Part shown: piece after piece, positions 8,748-16,545 of the stretch | Numbering within the stretch: the first letter of the stretch is position 1 | Layout of the letters: every line of letters begins with the position of its first letter | NCBI GenBank assembly: GCA_964246745.1 | Contig: CAXTRK010000015.1 | Coordinates: 1-64,000, forward strand | Length of the DNA: 64,000 nucleotides | Direction of reading: 5' to 3' | From: Lichenicoccus sp964246745 | GTDB taxonomy: Bacteria; Pseudomonadota; Alphaproteobacteria; Acetobacterales; Acetobacteraceae | The notes under the pieces: generated by a model | What the model saw: the letters and a program-made list of their open reading frames with translations, nothing else | Told to the model about the DNA's origin: nothing | Database searches by the model: none | Program-made: the position numbers and the translations under genes

Positions 8748-10223
8748 GTGAAAAGGCTTTTTGCTTGTGCTCTAGGCCTTTTCGGCCTTTGGCAAACCGC
8801 GGCATCGGCGCAAAGCGTCTTGACTTATCACAACTCGGTGTCCCGGCAGGGTGCTTATGTTGTGCCTGGGCTGACGACACAAGCCGCAAGCGGCATGCAT
8901 ATCGATGCCGGTTTCAAGGGCGTCGTGGACGGCAGCGTCTATGCGCAACCCTTGTTCTGGCAACCGCCTGGTGCCAAGACCGGCCAGGTCATTATCGCGA
9001 CTGAAACAAACAAGGTCTATGCCCTCGACAGCGTCAGCGGCGCCGTTGATTGGCAGACGCAGTTGGCCGCGCCAATCGCCAACGGGCTGCCGTGCGGCAA
9101 CATCGACCCGGAAGGCATAACCGGCACGCCGGTGATCGATCCGTCCAATGCGACGATGTATCTGGACGCATCAACCATGGGTCCGGCCGGCCCCAGACAC
9201 ATGCTTTACGGTCTTTCCTTGAAGGATGGACACGTGCTGCCCGGATGGCCGGTCGACATCCAGGCGAAATTGAACGCCAACGGAGTCGATTTTTCCAGCT
9301 CGGTGCAAGGCAACCGCAGCGCGGTGCTGGAGGTCAATGGCGATATCTATTTCGGCTATGCGGGCCGATCCGGCGATTGCGGCGCGTATCACGGCACGGT
9401 GGTGCAGTTGAACACACACACGGCTGCGCTTGCGGGCGTATGGCAGACCGTCACGACCGGCGGCGGGATCTGGTCGCAGGGCGGCGTCGTGCAAGACGCA
9501 AGCTCGCTGTTCTTCGTCACCGGCAACGACTTCTCCGCGACACAATGGGGCGGAGGTCAGTCGATCACACGTTCGCAACCCGGTCTCGGCTTTTCGTCTA
9601 GCCCCTCGGACCACTACACGCCGGCGAACTGGATGCAGCTCGACAACCATGACTTCGATCTGGGTGGCTCGGGCGTGCTGCCGTTGCACATCCCAACCGG
9701 ACGGGGGCAGACCGCGGATCGGCTCATCGCCTTCGGCAAGGACGGCGACGCCTATCTGGTCAATCCGGCCGACCTGGGTGGAATAGGCGGCCCCGCCGTC
9801 ATCGATCCGATCGGACGCGGCGTGATCATCACCTCGGCCTCGGTCACTTATACGGCGGACGCGGCGATGGTGGCGATGACGGCGCCCGCGGCCAATTACT
9901 GCAGCGGCCAAAGCGTCATCATGCTGAACGTGGCAGGCGCCGGTCCTAACCCGATACGACAGGAATGGTGCCAGGAGCTCAACGGACAGGGCACGCCGAT
10001 CGTGACCACGACGGATGGGGTGTCGGACCCCATCGTCTGGGTGACCGGCGCGGAAGGCGACAACCAGCTCCATGGCTACGACGCAATGAGCGGTCGTGTG
10101 GTCTTTGGAGGCGGTGGAACCGCCAACACGATGAGCGGCCTGCAGCATTTCCAGACGATCCTGGCGGCACAGGGCAAGCTCTACGTTGCTGGCGCGGGAC
10201 GGATCTACGCGTTCACCTATTGA
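8748..10223 (+). CDS. secreted PQQ-like beta-propeller protein of unknown function
   Basis: A 491-residue exported protein starting at GTG with gggag 9 bases upstream. The first 21 residues (basic MKRLF, hydrophobic core, ASA-Q cleavage site) form a Sec signal peptide. The body has recurring propeller-blade segments such as VIIATETNKVYALDSVSGAVDWQT, ending in GKLYVAGAGRIYAFTY, like the PQQ/BamB-type eight-bladed propeller family. Several cysteine pairs suggest disulfides in the periplasm. No PQQ-dehydrogenase catalytic motif was recognised. It lies 38 bases before a dihaem cytochrome on the same strand, which points to a shared periplasmic redox or binding role; the actual substrate is unknown. 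Confidence 0.75.
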   Translation: MKRLFACALGLFGLWQTAASAQSVLTYHNSVSRQGAYVVPGLTTQAASGMHIDAGFKGVVDGSVYAQPLFWQPPGAKTGQVIIATETNKVYALDSVSGAVDWQTQLAAPIANGLPCGNIDPEGITGTPVIDPSNATMYLDASTMGPAGPRHMLYGLSLKDGHVLPGWPVDIQAKLNANGVDFSSSVQGNRSAVLEVNGDIYFGYAGRSGDCGAYHGTVVQLNTHTAALAGVWQTVTTGGGIWSQGGVVQDASSLFFVTGNDFSATQWGGGQSITRSQPGLGFSSSPSDHYTPANWMQLDNHDFDLGGSGVLPLHIPTGRGQTADRLIAFGKDGDAYLVNPADLGGIGGPAVIDPIGRGVIITSASVTYTADAAMVAMTAPAANYCSGQSVIMLNVAGAGPNPIRQEWCQELNGQGTPIVTTTDGVSDPIVWVTGAEGDNQLHGYDAMSGRVVFGGGGTANTMSGLQHFQTILAAQGKLYVAGAGRIYAFTY

Positions 10224-10261
10224 GGCATCGCGTTAACGAAGCACTGCCGGGGAGAACAGAA

Positions 10262-11851
10262 ATGCAACGAACTGCAGAGTCTGGGCGGCATCGGGGAACG
10301 CTGGCGATCGCGTCCGCGGCCCTGTGCGGGATCGCTCTGGGGACCGACCCTGCTTTGGCCCAGGTCGGACCCGGCGACCCGGTGGCGGAGACGCCTCAGG
10401 GAACCGTCGCCGGTCCGATACAGGCGCCAAACGCCGCCACAAATCCCTTCGGGGGTCCAGGCAGCCGCGTGATCGTGGACGACAACATCACCGCGACCGA
10501 GGCGGAGGCGCTGCAAGCGGCGATGCAGGGCGTCACCGCCTCGGTGGCAGGCAGGCAGGCGCTCGGCAAGCTCATCCTGTTCGACCGCAATCTTTCTCCG
10601 AACCGCCAGGAGGCGTGCGAGACCTGCCATACCCAGGAGGCCGGCTTCAAGGGCGGCATTTCCGGGATCAATGCCTCACTGATGGCCTACGCAGGCGCAC
10701 TGTTCTACCGTTGGGGGCAACGCAGCCCGCAGAGCTATGGCTACGCCCCGTTTTCGCCGGTGCTACATTATGACGCCTCGACGAGCCAGTTCATCGGCGG
10801 CAATTTCTGGGACGATCGCGCGACCGGACTGATGACGGGCAATCCCGCCGGCGACCAGGCCACGGCGCCGCTGATCGATCCGCTGGAAATGGCGTTGCCG
10901 GATCCTGCCTGCGTCGCCTGGCGCATTGCCACCGGCCCCTACAAGGCGACGTTCCAGCAGGTGTGGGGTGCGTCGTCGCTGGCTATCGCCTGGCCGGCCA
11001 CAGCGGAGGCGCAATGCTCTGAGCCGCAATCGGCTGAGGCCGCCAACCCGACGCTGCCGACCTTCAACGGAAACGCGCCTCCGACGGTGCTGGCGCTGAG
11101 CGCCGCGGACCGCGCCAAGGCCACCCTGGCCTGGCACGAGACGGGACTTGCCGCGGCCGCTTACGAGGCTGGTCCGGAAGTCAGCGCGTTCACGTCGAAA
11201 TTCGATTACTATCTCAAGGGTCAGGTGGCGCTGACCGCGCAGGAGCAGCGCGGCTACGCGTTGTTCACCGGCCAGGCGCATTGCAGCCAATGCCACAGCG
11301 CTGCCGGCGCGCAGCCGCTGTTCACAAACTGGGCCACCGCGAATATCGGCGTTCCCAGGAACACGGGGAATGTCTTCTATACCCAGACTGCGCCGGACCA
11401 GTATGGCTTCATTGCCAATCCGAGCGGCCAAAACTACGTGGATCCCGGTCTGGGCGGGTTCCTCGCAGGCCCAAGCGACACCAACCCCGCCTGGCACGCC
11501 CTCGCGCAGCGGTTCCTGGGCAGCTTCCAGATCGCCACCCTGCGCAACATCGCCAAGATCCCGTTTCCCGGCTTCGTGAAGGACTACATGCATAACGGCT
11601 ACTTCAAGAACCTGAGGGACGTGGTTCATTTCTACAACACACGCGACGTGCTGCCGACCTGCCCCACCGACGTCCAGGATGGCGTCTATCCGTCCGGGGC
11701 GCAGACCTGCTGGCCGGCCGCGGAAGTGCCGCAGAACGTGAACCATGCGCAGACCGGCAATCTTGGCCTGAGCGGCGCCGACGAGCAGGCAATCGTGGCG
11801 TTTTTGCAGACGTTGTCGGACGATTACGGGCACAATCTGAACGGCGACTAA
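10262..11851 (+). CDS. periplasmic dihaem cytochrome c, MauG / cytochrome c peroxidase family
   Basis: A 529-residue protein starting at the ATG after ggggagaacagaa; the open frame upstream of this start belongs to the neighbouring gene's shadow. An N-terminal hydrophobic segment ending near PALAQV is a signal peptide. Two c-type haem sites are visible, ACETCH (Cys119-His123) and HCSQCH (Cys341-His345), the spacing typical of MauG/CcpA proteins with one haem per half. The family reduces hydrogen peroxide or oxidises a partner protein. It is longer than CcpA (about 330), with an insertion between the haem sites, as in 'cytochrome c peroxidase' paralogues of unknown partner. The propeller protein encoded just upstream is a candidate partner. 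Confidence 0.85.
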   Translation: MQRTAESGRHRGTLAIASAALCGIALGTDPALAQVGPGDPVAETPQGTVAGPIQAPNAATNPFGGPGSRVIVDDNITATEAEALQAAMQGVTASVAGRQALGKLILFDRNLSPNRQEACETCHTQEAGFKGGISGINASLMAYAGALFYRWGQRSPQSYGYAPFSPVLHYDASTSQFIGGNFWDDRATGLMTGNPAGDQATAPLIDPLEMALPDPACVAWRIATGPYKATFQQVWGASSLAIAWPATAEAQCSEPQSAEAANPTLPTFNGNAPPTVLALSAADRAKATLAWHETGLAAAAYEAGPEVSAFTSKFDYYLKGQVALTAQEQRGYALFTGQAHCSQCHSAAGAQPLFTNWATANIGVPRNTGNVFYTQTAPDQYGFIANPSGQNYVDPGLGGFLAGPSDTNPAWHALAQRFLGSFQIATLRNIAKIPFPGFVKDYMHNGYFKNLRDVVHFYNTRDVLPTCPTDVQDGVYPSGAQTCWPAAEVPQNVNHAQTGNLGLSGADEQAIVAFLQTLSDDYGHNLNGD

Positions 11852-11858
11852 AGGTTTC

Positions 11859-11917
11859 CTCCAGTCGTGCCACGCTGTATAGGCCTCACGGCTTGTACAT
11901 CGTAGGCACGGTTGGAG
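11859..11917 (+). promoter_or_regulatory. possible structured leader upstream of ahcY
   Basis: Arms ctcc-agt-cgtgcc (11859-11871) and ggcacg-gtt-ggag (11905-11917) can form a 4-bp outer and a 6-bp inner helix around a 3x3 internal loop, with a small gcc/ggc hairpin in between. The right arm contains ggag, about 13 bases before the ahcY ATG. It does not show the conserved core of the SAH riboswitch known upstream of ahcY in other proteobacteria. It may be a terminator-like hairpin for the cytochrome gene or a chance structure. Confidence 0.25.
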
Positions 11918-11930
11918 TATCAGCAAGGTC

Positions 11931-13250
11931 ATGAGCAGCAGCACCGTGGAAGAGGGCCACCGATCGGACTACAAGGTGAAGGATATCAGCCTTGCCGGCT
12001 GGGGCCGGAAGGAGATTTCCATCGCCGAGGGCGAGATGCCCGGGCTGATGGCGCTGCGGGAGGAGTTCGGCGCCAGCCAGCCGCTCAAGGGCGCCCGCAT
12101 CGCTGGCTGCCTGCATATGACCATACAGACGGCGGTGCTGATCGAGACGCTGACCGCGCTGGGCGCCACCGTGCGCTGGTCGTCCTGCAACATCTTCTCG
12201 ACGCAGGATCACGCCGCCGCCGCGATCGCCGAAGCCGGCGTGCCGGTGTTCGCCTGGAAGGGCCTCACCGAGGACGAGTTCTGGTGGTGCATCGAACAGA
12301 CCGTGCGCGGGCCGGACGGCTGGACCCCGAACATGATCCTCGACGATGGCGGCGATCTCACCGTGCTGATGCACGACAAGTACCGCGACCTGCTGGCTGA
12401 CGTGCGCGGCATCTCCGAGGAGACCACGACCGGCGTGCACCGTCTGTGGGAGATGGCCAAGAAGGGCACGCTCGCGGTGCCGGCGATCAACGTCAATGAC
12501 AGCGTCACCAAATCCAAGTTCGACAATCTCTATGGCTGCCGCGAAAGCCTGGTCGATGCGATCAGGCGCGGCACCGACACGATGATGGCGGGCAAGGTCG
12601 CCGTCGTTGCCGGCTACGGCGATGTCGGCAAGGGTTCGGCGGCATCCTTGCGCAACGCCGGCTGCCGTGTGCTGGTCACCGAGATCGATCCGATCTGCGC
12701 GTTGCAGGCCGGCATGGAAGGCTACGAGGTGGTCACCATGGAGACCGCCGCCCGCAGGGGCGACATCTTCGTCACCGCCACCGGCAATGTCGACGTGATC
12801 CGCATCGAGCATATGCGCGAGATGAAGCATCGCGCCATCGTCTGCAATATTGGACATTTTGATTCCGAAATACAGATCGATGCGCTACGCAATCATAAAT
12901 GGGACAACGTCAAGCCGCAGGTCGACGAGGTCGAGTTCCCTGACGGCAAGCGCCTGATCGTGCTGTCCGAAGGGCGGCTGGTCAATCTGGGCAACGGCAC
13001 CGGGCATCCCTCCTTCGTGATGTCGGCCTCGTTCACCAACCAGACGCTGGCGCAGATCGAGCTGTGGACCGCGCCGGCCGGCAAATATGAGCGGCGCGTC
13101 TATACCCTGCCCAAGCACCTCGACGAGAAGGTCGCGGCCTTGCATCTCGCCAAGATTGGCGCGGAGCTCACGGTGCTCACCGAAAAGCAGGCCGCCTATA
13201 TCGACGTGCGGCAATCCGGACCGTTCAAGCACGAGCTATACCGCTACTGA
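11931..13250 (+). CDS. ahcY: S-adenosylhomocysteine hydrolase
   Basis: A 439-residue adenosylhomocysteinase that splits S-adenosylhomocysteine into adenosine and homocysteine and keeps methyltransferases free of product inhibition. The substrate segments (GCLHMTIQTAVLIETL, SCNIFSTQDHAAAAI) and the NAD-binding loop GYGDVGKGSA near residue 228 are present, and the protein ends in the family's conserved KHELYRY tail that contacts the neighbouring subunit's NAD. An aagg stretch lies just before the ATG. The stop overlaps the galM start by one base (tgatg). In this genome the Mg-protoporphyrin methyltransferase BchM is one of the SAM users it would support. Confidence 0.97.
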   Translation: MSSSTVEEGHRSDYKVKDISLAGWGRKEISIAEGEMPGLMALREEFGASQPLKGARIAGCLHMTIQTAVLIETLTALGATVRWSSCNIFSTQDHAAAAIAEAGVPVFAWKGLTEDEFWWCIEQTVRGPDGWTPNMILDDGGDLTVLMHDKYRDLLADVRGISEETTTGVHRLWEMAKKGTLAVPAINVNDSVTKSKFDNLYGCRESLVDAIRRGTDTMMAGKVAVVAGYGDVGKGSAASLRNAGCRVLVTEIDPICALQAGMEGYEVVTMETAARRGDIFVTATGNVDVIRIEHMREMKHRAIVCNIGHFDSEIQIDALRNHKWDNVKPQVDEVEFPDGKRLIVLSEGRLVNLGNGTGHPSFVMSASFTNQTLAQIELWTAPAGKYERRVYTLPKHLDEKVAALHLAKIGAELTVLTEKQAAYIDVRQSGPFKHELYRY

Positions 13251-14311
13251 TGACGACGCTTCGCCTGTCCGACTATGGCACGCTCTCGAACGGAGAGCGT
13301 GTCGGCCACGCCGCCCTCACCACATCTCGCGGCATCTCTGTGGGCGTCATCAGCTTCGGCGGCATCATCACCGCCATCGAGACACCCGACCGGCATGGCC
13401 GCCTTGGCAACATCGTGCTGGGGTTTGCCGATCTCGCGGCCTACGAAGCGCATAACGGCGACTGCCATTTCGGCGCCGTCATCGGCCGCTTCGCCAACCG
13501 TATCGCTGGCGGCCGGTTCACTCTCGACGGCACGACGCATCGGCTTCCAATCAACAACGCACCCAATTCGCTGCATGGCGGCCCGAACGGCTTCGGCCGG
13601 CGCAACTGGACGCTTGCTCCGCATGGCGAGGATGGGGTTCGGCTCACTCTTGTCAGCCCGGACGGCGAAGCTGGCTATCCCGGCACGCTCCAGGTTGCCG
13701 TCACCTACCGGCTGAGCGACGACGGCGCGCTGCGCATCGATTACGAGGCGCGGACGGATCGGCCAACGATCACCAACCTGACCAACCACAGCTATTTCAA
13801 TCTGGCGGGCAACGGCAGCGGGTCCATCGAGGCGCATGTCGCCCGGCTCGACGCCGATCACTACACTCCGATCAGCGCCGACCTGATCCCCACCGGGGAG
13901 ATCGCGCCGGTGGGCGGCACTCCGCTCGATTTCAGGACTCCCGCCGCCATCGGCGCGCGTCTGCGCGAGGCGCATCCGCAACTGGCCCTGGCCAGGGGCT
14001 ACGACCATAACTGGGTGCTTCGCGCCGGCACGGCAGGGGCGCTTGCCGAGGCCGCAACCATCCACGATCCGCACAGCGGCAGGGCGCTCACCTGTCTCAC
14101 CACGCAGCCGGGCCTGCAATTCTACACCGGCAACTTCCTTGATGGCACCAGGACAGGCTCGGCCGGCACGCTCTACCGCCAGGGCGACGGCTTCACCCTG
14201 GAAACCCAGCATTTCCCCGACAGCCCCAACCAGCCGGGCTTTCCGAGCGCGGCGCTACGCCCGCACCAGACCACCCGGCACAGCACCGTGTTTCGCTTCC
14301 ATACCGTCTGA
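13250..14311 (+). CDS. galM: aldose 1-epimerase (mutarotase)
   Basis: A 353-residue galactose mutarotase-fold enzyme interconverting alpha and beta anomers of free hexoses. Family motifs are NRIAGGRFTLDG, the catalytic acid His180 in NLTNHSYFNLAG, and the catalytic base Glu318 in LETQHFPDSPN. The ATG overlaps the ahcY stop by one base, implying translational coupling. The 3' end runs 57 bases into the end of the convergent ornithine aminotransferase gene. No signal peptide is visible, so it is cytoplasmic. Confidence 0.93.
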   Translation: MTTLRLSDYGTLSNGERVGHAALTTSRGISVGVISFGGIITAIETPDRHGRLGNIVLGFADLAAYEAHNGDCHFGAVIGRFANRIAGGRFTLDGTTHRLPINNAPNSLHGGPNGFGRRNWTLAPHGEDGVRLTLVSPDGEAGYPGTLQVAVTYRLSDDGALRIDYEARTDRPTITNLTNHSYFNLAGNGSGSIEAHVARLDADHYTPISADLIPTGEIAPVGGTPLDFRTPAAIGARLREAHPQLALARGYDHNWVLRAGTAGALAEAATIHDPHSGRALTCLTTQPGLQFYTGNFLDGTRTGSAGTLYRQGDGFTLETQHFPDSPNQPGFPSAALRPHQTTRHSTVFRFHTV

Positions 14312-15508
14312 ACCGGGCTCCGCTCTGAACACCGCGCGGATGCGCTCGATCGCCCAGTCCACTTCGTCCTCGGTGATGACCAACGGCGGCGCGAACCGGA
14401 TGATGTGGTCGTGCGTCTCCTTGGCCAGCAGCCCGCGGCGACGCAGCGCCTCGACGAATGGACGCGCACCGCCAATTTCGGGGTGAAGCTCCACCGCCAG
14501 CATCAGCCCCCTTCCCCGCACCTCGCGCACGACGCTTGGATCGAGCTGGCGCAGCCCGCGCAGGAAGCGCTCGCCCATGCGTGCCGCATTCTCGATCATG
14601 CCCTCCTCGACCAGCACACGCAGCGAGGCGCGCGCGACGGCGCAGGCGAGCGGATTGCCGCCGAAGGTGCTGCCATGCTGACCCGGCCGCAGCAGTCCCA
14701 GCACATCGCTGTTCGAGAGCACCGCCGAGACCGGGTAGAAGCCGCCGCCGAGCGCCTTGCCGACCAAGGTGAGATCGGCCTCGATGCCTTCGTGCTCCTC
14801 CGCGAGCAGCCGGCCGGTGCGGCCAAGGCCGGTCTGGATCTCGTCGAGGATCAGCATGACGCGATGTTGCGTGCAGATCTCGCGCACGCGGGCGAGATAA
14901 CCGGCGGGCGGGATGATCACGCCGGCCTCGCCCTGGATCGGCTCGACCAGGAAGCCTGCGGTGTTCGGCGTGATCGCGGCCGCGAGCGCCTCCGCATCCC
15001 CGAACGGGACGACTTTGAAGCCCGGCAGGAACGGGCCGAAATCGTCGCGGGAGCCCGGGTCGGTCGAAAACGAGATGATGCCGAGCGTGCGGCCGTGAAA
15101 ATTGTCGGCGCAGACGATGATTTCCGCCTGCCCGTCGGGCACGCCTTTGATCTGGTAGGCCCATTTGCGTACCGCCTTGATTGCGGTCTCCACCGCCTCG
15201 GCGCCGCTGTTCATCGGCAGCACCTTGTGCGAATTGGTCAGCCGCGCCAGGTCCTCATAGAACAAGGCGAGCTGATCGTTGCGGAAGGCGCGCGAGGTCA
15301 GCGCCAGGCGCCCGGCCTGCCTGGTGAGCGCCGCCAGGATTTTCGGATGGCAATGGCCCTGATTGACCGCGGAATAGGCGGCAAGGCAATCGAGATAGCG
15401 GTTGCCGTCGACGTCGGTGACCCAGACGCCCTTGCCCTCGGTCAGCACCACATCGAGCGGCTTGTAGGTGTTTGCACCCAGGCGAGTCTCGATTTCGATG
15501 AACTGCAT
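14255..15508 (-). CDS. rocD: ornithine aminotransferase
   Basis: A 417-residue class-III aminotransferase that converts ornithine and 2-oxoglutarate to glutamate semialdehyde and glutamate. The start MQFIEIETRLGANTYKPLDVV, the NSGAEAVETAIKAVRKW cofactor region, LILDEIQTGLGRTG and the PLP lysine in LVGKALGGGF (Lys251) match ornithine-oxo-acid transaminases. The ATG at 15508 has gaggg 8 bases upstream; the longer upstream frame lacks similarity to anything. It is the second gene of a leftward unit whose first gene is a deleted arginase, so its natural ornithine source in this operon appears broken. Its tail overlaps galM by 57 bases. Confidence 0.93.
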   Translation of the reverse strand: MQFIEIETRLGANTYKPLDVVLTEGKGVWVTDVDGNRYLDCLAAYSAVNQGHCHPKILAALTRQAGRLALTSRAFRNDQLALFYEDLARLTNSHKVLPMNSGAEAVETAIKAVRKWAYQIKGVPDGQAEIIVCADNFHGRTLGIISFSTDPGSRDDFGPFLPGFKVVPFGDAEALAAAITPNTAGFLVEPIQGEAGVIIPPAGYLARVREICTQHRVMLILDEIQTGLGRTGRLLAEEHEGIEADLTLVGKALGGGFYPVSAVLSNSDVLGLLRPGQHGSTFGGNPLACAVARASLRVLVEEGMIENAARMGERFLRGLRQLDPSVVREVRGRGLMLAVELHPEIGGARPFVEALRRRGLLAKETHDHIIRFAPPLVITEDEVDWAIERIRAVFRAEPGSDGMEAKHGAVPGGLVRA

Positions 15509-15525
15509 GGTCGTGACCCTCGATC

Positions 15526-15894
15526 TCAGCAAGAATCGGCTTCGACGGCACGGGTGCGGGCCGCCGGCCGATCGAGCACGACGCGTCCGAACAGGCTCGC
15601 GACCAGTTCGGTCAGCACGCGCGCGGTGCGGCCATGCTCTTGCCAACGCGGCAGCGGCGGCGCGCCTCCGTCGGGAACATCATCTCGGTCGGGCGACGCG
15701 TCGCCATGGTCGTGCACCAGATGACCAAGGTCGCGCAGCGAGTCGAGCAGCCCCGTGGTGCGGAACGCGGCCGGTCCCATCGCGGTGCCGCGCACGCCCA
15801 CTCCGCATTCCATCGGACAGCCGAGAACGCGGATGGTCTCGATCATGAAAGGTTTGGGAACGAAAGTGCTGGGCGGCGACAGGCTGTCAGGCAT
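15526..15894 (-). pseudogene. rocF: arginase with large in-frame internal deletion
   Basis: A 122-codon frame whose two ends both match arginase but whose middle is gone. The first part (from Met17, VLGCPMECGVGVRGTAMGP, then SLRDLGHLVHDHGD) is the N-terminal strand-loop region of arginases. The last part (HGRTARVLTELVASLFGRVVLDRP) matches the C-terminal helix that follows the active site in bacterial arginases such as those of Brucella. About 200 residues between them, including the GGDHS, DAHxD and SxDxDxxDP manganese-binding motifs, are missing. It therefore cannot hydrolyse arginine. The position, directly before rocD and divergent from an Lrp-type regulator, is the normal place of arginase. 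A cloning or assembly deletion is a possible alternative explanation. Confidence 0.75.
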
Positions 15895-16017
15895 GCTGCA
15901 TCCTCACAGGTCTCATCCGCAGCATGGAAGACGCGGCGTTAGCGCGCCATCGGGCAATGTGTCAGAAACGTCAGGATCTTGGCGATAGGGCAGGTTCGGC
16001 TGGCGGAAGGGCATGGC

Positions 16018-16437
16018 ATGGACGAACTCGACCATCGGCTCATCCGGCTGCTGCGGCACGATGGGCGGCTTTCCGCCGCAAGCCTGGCCGAGCGCCTCGG
16101 CACCTCGCGCGGCACCGTGCAGAACCGCATCGAGCGGATGCGGTCCAGTGGCGTGCTGCTGGGCTTTACGGTGCGCATGCGCGGCGACCTGGAGGAAGGC
16201 GGGGTCCGCGCGGTCACGTCGCTCGAAGTGCGCTCGGCCGAGACCGCTTCGGTCATCGCCGCCCTGCGCAGGATGGCGGATGTGGGCCGCGTCTTCGCCA
16301 CCAACGGACGCTGGGATTTGGTGCTGCATATCAATACCGACAGCCTGGCCTCGCTGGACCGCTGCCTGCAGCAGATCCGCGCGCTGCGCGCGGTCGGACA
16401 GTCGGAGACCAGCATCCTGCTTTCCGAGCACATCTGA
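16018..16437 (+). CDS. Lrp/AsnC family transcriptional regulator
   Basis: A 139-residue regulator with an N-terminal winged helix-turn-helix (DELDHRLIRLLRHDGRLSAASLAERLGTSRGTVQNRIERM) and a C-terminal RAM ligand-binding domain (residues about 65-139). The family senses amino acids and usually controls neighbouring degradation genes. It is divergent from the arginase-rocD unit, with about 120 bases between starts, the classic layout for an arginine/ornithine-responsive activator. Met at 16018 gives the usual family N-terminus with aaggg upstream; an ATG at 15979 is in frame but adds residues with no match. Confidence 0.88.
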   Translation: MDELDHRLIRLLRHDGRLSAASLAERLGTSRGTVQNRIERMRSSGVLLGFTVRMRGDLEEGGVRAVTSLEVRSAETASVIAALRRMADVGRVFATNGRWDLVLHINTDSLASLDRCLQQIRALRAVGQSETSILLSEHI

Positions 16438-16545
16438 GGCGCTGCCAAAACAGCATCATCATTCGGCATAAATCGGCATAGATCACGCGCCAGGATCACG
16501 ATAGCGAAGATGCGACGCACAAGCGGATGTCCGGGGAGCACGACG

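Noticed and set aside
15509..15646. N-terminal extension of ornithine aminotransferase
   Set aside because: The extra 46 residues are Arg-rich shadow sequence of the deleted arginase frame; the family N-terminus begins at 15508 with a good ribosome site.
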